64,000 bases of DNA from Paramyrothecium sp. XJ0827. Its lineage: Eukaryota; Ascomycota; Sordariomycetes; Hypocreales; Stachybotryaceae. Shown piece after piece: positions 57,709 to 64,000 of this stretch. Positions within the stretch are counted from its first letter, which is position 1, and the number at the start of each line of letters is the position of its first letter. The position numbers were made by a program, and so were the translations under genes. The notes beneath the pieces are model-generated. The model was not told the DNA's origin. It saw nothing but the letters and a program-made list of their open reading frames with translations, and did not search any database. The stretch is taken from contig JAJFPB010000010.1 of NCBI GenBank assembly GCA_020881915.1, forward strand, positions 1,240,001 through 1,304,000, written 5' to 3'.

Positions 57709-58228
57709 ATGAAACCCGTCCTCCTTCTACCGCTCTTCGCAGCTCTCGCGCTCGCCGCCGCCGACATTCCCCAGCTCCTCCAGCAACTGCCATCATGCTC
57801 CCGCGAGTGCCTCGTCAATGGAGCAAAGGAGCACAGCTGCAGTATCGTCGATTACGAGTGCCAGTGCTCCAAGCTCGAGGCCATCACAGCGACCGTCTCG
57901 CCATGCCTGGTAGATGCGGGCTGTCAGCTTATCGAAATCGGAAGTAAGACAGCCTCTCCCATTCCTCTTTCGTCGCCTGAAATGCCAGCCATGGACAACC
58001 ACTCTTGCTCATGTACTGACCTCGTGTGTTGTAGGCGTTGCCGACACCTTTGCCGCCATCTGCGCCCAAGTCGCTGAGAAGAATGGTGCGAACCCGCCGA
58101 TTCCTGGCGATGCGGTCAACAACCCCCCCGCGCAGGAAAAGCCCGATGTTCCCGCTGCTGCTGCTCGCGGCCTGAGTGCTGCATGGAGCGGCGCTGTCGC
58201 TTTTGCCGTCGTCGCAGCCGCTCTCTAA
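57709..58228 (+). CDS. CFEM-domain GPI-anchored protein
   Basis: Small fungal cell-surface protein of 142 residues. Exons 57709-57943 and 58035-58228, phase 1. A signal peptide (MKPVLLLPLFAALALAAA) is followed by a CFEM domain with all eight cysteines at 30, 34, 44, 51, 53, 66, 72 and 88. Asp 48 in CSIVDYECQC sits where heme-binding CFEM proteins such as Csa2 have their axial iron ligand. A Pro/Ala/Asn-rich spacer leads to a hydrophobic C-terminus (AVAFAVVAAAL), which fits GPI attachment. Members bind heme/iron or act as surface receptors and effectors; which one applies here is open. A long C/T-rich upstream region precedes the ATG. Confidence 0.93.
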
Positions 58229-58781
58229 ACGTCCGTGCTGTCACCTCGGAGGGCTATTGGCGTTTCCCTGCTCCAATATTACCATTTCAACAAATCACGT
58301 TAAATCACACCACACCACACCACATCATACTGTTACCGTACCAAGCCGGACTAAAAGGAGTAGGATCTGCATGGGATTAGGAACAAAGAAGGAATGGGAG
58401 GGGGGAAAAGGCACGGAGTCAAAGGATCGGTTTTGTGGAATCACACGGAGGTCGGCATACCTCGCGTGTGTTCCAATGGCAGATGCTCAGACCAAAGTCA
58501 CGTCCCTGCAAAGGGTTCAGAAAGTCGTTCTTGGGCGCAAGGGACAAGATAAAATGCTTGTATTTTCATGATGCGACGCGCATGTATCAACATCTATTCC
58601 TCTATAAGCAGGTCTATGAATGATGGCGACAATGAAAGGCTTTCGAAGCGCAAAAAGACGAACTGTACCACCGTCCCCGGACTCCCCAACACATGCCTAC
58701 CCTCTCTGAACAGATTTGTACAATGGAACATGGCATAACGTAGCCAGACACTGGGTTGCACACACTGGGACATGGCCCAGC

Positions 58782-59895
58782 TTAGCCCGGTCCAAAACGA
58801 CCCAGGGCGCCGTAGTTGCCCCCGTCGAACTCGTCGACCAGGGCATCCAGCGCGTGGAAGTGCGAGGCAATCTCCATGCCCTTGCGGCGCTGGGCCTCGA
58901 CGCGGCGCCAGTCCCACTCGCCGTCGACGGCCAGGTTGACGTCGCTGACGTCGGCGCCCTCCTCGCCGAGCTGGTCGGCGCCGCTGGTCCAGCCGCCGGG
59001 CCGCTCCGGCAGCAGGCCCGAGGCGCCCAGCACGATGGCCGGGTGCACGGTGAAGCGGCCGACCTTGAAGACGTACTTGCTGATGGCCGAGGCGTAGATC
59101 TTCTTGTCCCAGCCGCCGGCGGCGTCGGCGGGGCCCCGCGTCCGCTCGCGCGCGCACCGCGGGTCCATCCACGAGGTCGGGCGGGCGGCGCCGCGCGGCA
59201 CGAAGTGCGTCACGATGAAGAGCCACTTGCGGTCCCAGCTCAGCACGCGGCTCCACATCTCGTAGGGCCGGAAGCCGGCGATCTCGCGCTTGAAGCTGCA
59301 CTCGACGGCGCCGAGCGCGACAGTCAGCGAGCCCTTGAGCGGCTTGCCGGCCGGGTCCAGCACCAGCCGCGTCTTGTGGTTCTCGGCGACCTTGCGCAGG
59401 CTCGGGCGGATGAGGTACGTGACGAGGTGGCTGCGCGAGACGTCGAGGTCGGCGAAGTAGGTCGAGTTGGACTTGTGCAGGTTGTAGTCGATCTCGAGGA
59501 GCGGCGCCTTGGTCTGGGAGATGACGGGCTTGAAGAGGGCCTTGGGGGTGAGCTGGGGAGATTTGCGCAGGGTGGTGTGGTAGAAGATTGTGTAGAGGAC
59601 GCGGTACTGGTCAATCTGGTCAGCCTTTTTTTTTCTCTTCTTCTTGCGACGCACGACAACTGGTTCCACGACGGAGAGAGCGAGGTCAACTACTTACCGT
59701 CCAGGCAAAGGGCATGTTCTTCCAATTGAAGACAATGAATAGCAGCAGGGCGATGCGCGAGGTGCGCCCCGGGCCGGTCAGGAACGCGCGCACCGCCGTC
59801 TGCCAGTCCAACCGCCATGCAGCGTAGCCGGCCGAGCCAACGGCGACGGGCGCGATTACAGAGAGGACGCTCATTTTGCCGGCAGCCGAAGCCAT
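58782..59895 (-). CDS. THEM6-like thioesterase-fold protein
   Basis: Predicted hotdog-fold protein of the THEM6/fungal thioesterase-like family, 343 residues. Exons (minus order) 59698-59895 and 58782-59615, with a GTAAGT donor and a CTGACCAG acceptor, phase 0. The N-terminus (residues 8-65) has one or two hydrophobic segments, as in membrane-anchored relatives. The family hallmark DYNLHKSNSTYFADLD follows PLLEIDY, then the strands FKREIAGFRPYEMWSR and WDRKWLFIVTHF. A Pro/Gly/Arg-rich insertion (ERTRGPADAAGG) precedes KYVFKVGRFTVHP. Catalytic activity has not been shown for many members, so thioesterase is a fold-level call. The ATG at 59895 (first) or 59874 may be used. It is convergent with the CFEM gene. 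Confidence 0.88.
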
Positions 59896-59952
59896 AGTGG
59901 AAGGGTCGCGCTGCGCGAAGGGGGGGGGGGATACCGGTCGCTTAAAACGAGA

Positions 59953-60156
59953 TCAATCCCTGTGGTCCAGCTTCCTCTGGTCCGTGTGCCGTCGAGGCCC
60001 TGGCTCCTTGGCGGGTTTCGAAGGAGCGCGGGCGGCGATAATGTAAGCTCGGGCAGATAGTAATGCCAGCCCCAGCACGGCGACGATCCAGAGGGGGATC
60101 ACGCGCAGGTAGCAGAGAAAGGTGGCGGCGGAGCAGATCTGCTGCTGCGAGAGCAT
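59953..60156 (-). CDS. Possible 67-residue membrane protein
   Basis: An ATG at 60156 opens a 67-codon frame starting MLSQQQICSAATFLCYL with one strong hydrophobic segment (IPLWIVAVLGLALLSARAYI) and a basic, Lys/Arg/Pro-rich tail. It lies just upstream of and on the same strand as the THEM6-like gene, with a leader-like CT/CA stretch before the ATG. The organised topology favours a real small gene, but I cannot exclude chance, and a spliced longer form is possible. Confidence 0.45.
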   Translation of the reverse strand: MLSQQQICSAATFLCYLRVIPLWIVAVLGLALLSARAYIIAARAPSKPAKEPGPRRHTDQRKLDHRD

Positions 60157-61110
60157 GTGTGTGAGAGAGAGGTATGGAAAGAGATGAGTCTTGTTCGGGC
60201 GTCAACTCGAGATTGCCCTTATCTATACACAATGGCCAAAACGGAGAAGAAGAACGGGGGAAAAAGAAGGCCGCCAGGTACCACAGCAAACACTCCGGGA
60301 GGAACTCAAATCATCCACCATTTTCCAGGGATTCGATCGCGCATCCACCGATCTTATACCAGGCGCCAGGGGCACGTCTCCCTTAGTGGCCAATGAGAAG
60401 CAACCTTGGCTTCGGCGGAGAGGCGATGGTCGCTTTTTCACTTCCATAATATTGCCTATCTGGGCAAAAGTCCGAAAGAAGAGAAAAAAGCGAGAAGTCG
60501 TCATCCATGCGCCTTTCTAACGAGCCGAGGCAACTTTTGGTATGAGATCTTCATGATCAAGGCAAGTTCGCAACTTGAGCCAGCATTTTTATACTCTCAC
60601 CCCCCATGGCCCAACGGCCGCTGGACGTTTACCATTACACCATCATTCTTACGTAGAGAGGCCTTTCGTCCCTGTTTTCATCTTGCTTGGTGGGGAACAC
60701 TATCCGTGTGAGTGTAAATGTGCCGAGGCTTTCGGGACCTCATCTCCACAATCGTCGCGGCGCCACCTACGGAGCAGGACCAAATGGCCCGGGCGCCCAG
60801 TCCCCGTCGCCGGCAATCCCCGAGACGGACTCGGGGTGTCATTCGGCCAACGGACTGCCTGCACGAATGCAGGGACCAACTTTTATCTTGATGGGAACCC
60901 TGCTAGCCTGCAGTTCGCGGGACATGCCCCATTGGCCTATTGCCCTTTCAGGCACGATACGGACATGCAAAATGTGTAGCATTTGCGATGCAATATAAAA
61001 CATGATTAAATCAGGCCTATAAAATAACCCGTCAGCTTTAATAGGCATCGCTACCATCTATTCTCGTGTACTCAACCATCTAACCCTTCTCATGTTCTCG
61101 GCCCCGCTCT
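60157..61110. other. Spacer without genes
   Basis: About 950 bases with only overlapping short frames; it holds the 3' flank of the HET-type gene and the promoter of the small membrane protein. Confidence 0.5.
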
Positions 61111-64000
61111 TTACTCTACAAACCAGACTTGGTCGTCCGGCACCGGCTCCGCCACCAAGTCGTACGTGAAGTGCCATATCAGCATCTTCCAGTAGTCCTT
61201 CTCCTCCGCGATGTTCGTTATGTCTTTTATGAGCTGACGGAGGCCAGACTCCCCGTGCGACTCAAGCGCTCCGGCCATGGCGTCCATCATCTTGACACCG
61301 ATTCGCCGGGGAAGCTCGTCGTCGGCCAAACCCTTTCGTTCGCGCAGCTCCTGTAGGTCTTCCGCGGAACAGTCAAGTACAACTTTGTTTGCCAGCCCCT
61401 GCAGAAGATCTAGCAGTTCTTGATCGCGCTCGTTGGCCGGGCTCGCCACCGTCATGATCTGCCGTCGTGCCTTGAGGGCCGCACTGCCTGGAGACCCTGC
61501 TCCCACGTCCAAACCCATTGCGGCCTCTTCCGAATCAGTCAAAGACTCTATTTCCACAAGAAACGATTTACCCCTCTGTGTCGTCTCGGTGCGAGGATCG
61601 AGGATCAATGCGCAGTTTGTCATCATCGTCGCCTTGCGCATGTTTGAGGGTGCTCTCTGGACATAGGCTTGTACCTCCTCTTTTGTCCAGCGCAGTGCCA
61701 GGCTCGTTACATCGTCCACCAGATAGTACCACCGACGGGTCGATTTTTCCAGAAACAGTAGGATCCGTTGGGGAAGCTGGCCTACATCCAGCCACAGCCC
61801 CGGCGGGAGACCTTCTTGCCGCGGCTGCGGTACGAGACGGTACCCTGGCAACTTGACCTTCAATCCCAGCTCGGTCGGGATGCCAAGAGATGCATATTGG
61901 GGCGGGACTGGCCAGTCTTCGCCAAGGTCGAGCCAGGGATGGTGACTCCCTTCGCCATCCCGTTCAGAGGACGCGAGGAAGCTTGCCGGCGCCCATCTCC
62001 AGCCGGGCACGTCCAGGCACTGGCCGGGCCAGAGCAGGACCTGAGACGTGACGCCTCCGCTCTTGGCGGCTATCAGCTCCCAAAAACGGACCATGCGCTT
62101 TTCGTGATCTTGCTCTGTGGCAATGTAGCTCGCGTTCAAGTCCATCAGCGTTGCGAGACACAGGGGCTCGTCAGAGGCCACGGAAACGGCGCGGTGACTT
62201 GTGGTCTCATGGAGTACCTTGAGGCCTACCTGCTTCCACCGGAACTCGTCCTCCTCTCGATGTCGAGAGTCAAACGTCCGGAGACGTTTCACCTACAAGG
62301 AGGAAGCGTCAGAAATGGAATTTGCAAATCCCAACAAACACCTGTGTTGTGAGGGTAGACGAACATGGGAAAGCATGGAAGCATGCAGGAAGTAAAATCT
62401 TCTGTCTTCCTTCGCAACGAGACGTAATTCCTCGATGAGACTGGTGATTTCCACGGCTTTGTCATTGAACTGGATATACAGGCTTCTTGCCAAAGCTGCC
62501 TCTGCGGCAACATGATCAGCAACACGAAAGCCCCGCCGGAACGATGCCATTCTCGACCAACCTTGTAACGTCCACAGCCGTCTCATCCAGGGTGACATGG
62601 CAAAAATTCTCAGCATCAAGTCCGCTGGGTGCGTTTTCGACGCACTGTAGGGAGTTAATGACTTATCAAGGACAAGAACATGCGCTGCATTGCGGTAGAC
62701 GTCGGTCATCTTGTTCAAGGCAGTGATCTTTCTCGTCCTCTCTACGGGACAGCAGAGGGTATCGATCCAGAATCTATAAGAATAGGAACGGCCAGCATCT
62801 CCCGCGGTTCTTGCCTCATCTTCTAGCCGCGAAACCAGGTGGGAGAGTCTGGCTATCTGGCATCTTGGCATTGCGTTTCGATCCCAGTTTCCGAGGCCAT
62901 CGGCCCAGACCTAGAGTTGTTGCATTAGTGACTCTACATTTCAACCAACTTCATCGTCCTCCCTACATGAGAAAGTGCCACGTAAGGCACATTGGGGTTG
63001 TAGGGCTCGACAGTGACGCCCACGGCGGATTCCATGCCCTCGGGCCGGTCAAAGCGTAGCACGGGGTACGCGCCCGCGTCCTCCAGAATGCTACATATCG
63101 AAGAAATGTCAGCCTCTATGTTGTCGCAAGCGCAGTTCGGTTGCGCATGGGCCGGCTTATAAGACTTCACGTCCAGCTGCGCGACCTTGCATACGTGCTG
63201 CGTGCACATGCTATGATCCAAGTGAGGCTCTGGCTTTTTCAGCAGACTCAAGTGGTGCTGCGTCGAGACACCGATGAATGTCATGTCCTGAAGCCTGTTG
63301 ACCTCCGACAGACACCAGCCTTCTTGAAGAAGCGTGTTCTCCATCTCACCACCCCGCGGCATCAATAACAACTGCCAGGGTATTGCCACTGAGGTGAAGT
63401 CGTCCTCTTCTTCGAGGAACACACTTCTCATGGCGTCCTTTAGGACTCGCGCCATTGTCTCGCACAGGGCTGCCACGGTTCGGTGTGTGACTTCGTCGAT
63501 AACCGCCTTTCTCCGGAATAGAAAGTCATGGACCAGGAGCAGACACTCGTGGAGATATCTCGCCCGTATTTTTAGATCTGGTGTTTTTCGCAGACGATCA
63601 GCGATAACCGCAAGGGTGTCGTTGACTCCGTTACTGTCAAGGTATTGGTTTAGACCCTCTGTCCTGCGACAGGTTTCCTGAAGCCTAACTAGCTCCTCGC
63701 TATTGTTGTGAAACGACGGTGCTTCTTGTGTGCTGTCGTCCGCATGATTCAAGCCAAGAAACTCGGCCCATAGCCCGAAGAACAGCCACGTCAGAACGAA
63801 CGATTTCAACTCGTCCCTAATCGAGGCGTGTTGTGGCGGGTAATGCAAAGGCTGGATGTAATTTCCATCGCCAGGTGAGCATCCTGTTTTGTCTCGAAGA
63901 TCTCTTGGGACAAGGTGCTCTTTGCCAATTCTAGCAGCGTATAAGCGGAAGACGCCACCATCCCAACACCCAACGCCGGCAAGCGATACCTGTTCCAACG
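61111..64000 (-). CDS. HET-type protein, 5' end outside window
   Basis: Partial gene; the frame is open to the right edge. Exons seen (minus order): 62967-64000 (incomplete), 62365-62910 and 61111-62292, all joined in phase 0. At least 920 residues. An N-terminal region of over 340 residues without a recognised domain precedes a divergent HET core: VPYVALSHVWADGLGN across the first junction, FWIDTLCCPVERTRKI, and VYRNAAHVLVLDKSL. The usual Trp-Thr-Leu-Gln-Glu after the core reads WTLQGWSRM, so the Glu is replaced. The exon join at 62364/62292 uses a GTTCGT donor and TGTAG acceptor with a good branch site. The C-terminal 390 residues are unassigned. Probably a non-self recognition or related protein, by family only. 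Confidence 0.82.

Overview
The window is nuclear DNA of a filamentous ascomycete (Pezizomycotina, probably Sordariomycetes; I cannot name a genus). The evidence is short introns (about 44-96 nt) with GT-AG borders and CTRAC-like branch sites, two HET-domain genes, a CFEM protein, fungal-type ERD2, TAF10, RAE1 and a mitochondrial uS19 that resembles yeast Rsm19. Coding DNA is GC-rich at the third codon position, while several long spacers are AT-richer and gene-poor. All gene models were built by hand from open frames and splice signals. Where I state that exon phases agree, I checked them base by base.

Layout. 0-8.5 kb: one secreted copper amine oxidase (minus, 9 exons) between gene-poor stretches. 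8.6-13.4 kb: a HET-domain gene and a secreted, methionine-rich repeat protein with dibasic Kex2-type sites, which is the most unusual gene here. 14.3-31.9 kb: a compact housekeeping block holding a D-2-hydroxyacid dehydrogenase, an EEP-fold phosphoesterase, a nitrilase, a UBL-WLM metalloprotease, ERD2, TAF10, uS19m (four exons, one of only 16 nt), an ER J-protein, a MINDY deubiquitinase and a steroid 5-alpha-reductase family enzyme. 33.6-44.1 kb: accessory genes, namely a PD-(D/E)XK nuclease-like fungal protein with a 30-bp minisatellite and an in-frame TAG, an unknown conserved-looking protein, a flavin monooxygenase and a GT8 glycosyltransferase. 44-57.7 kb: mostly non-coding, with pyrimidine-rich leaders and simple repeats, interrupted by a small unknown protein and RAE1. 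57.7-64 kb: a CFEM protein, a THEM6-like thioesterase-fold protein, a possible tiny membrane protein and a second, divergent HET-type gene that runs off the right edge.

The genes do not form an obvious biosynthetic cluster. The housekeeping block serves unrelated functions: secretory retrieval (ERD2), ER protein folding (J-protein), transcription (TAF10), mitochondrial translation (uS19m), ubiquitin signalling (MINDY, WLM) and nuclear export (RAE1). The accessory genes (HET, nuclease-like, CFEM, amine oxidase, Met-rich protein) fit self/non-self recognition and extracellular metal or nitrogen use. No tRNA, rRNA, CRISPR array or intact transposon was found.
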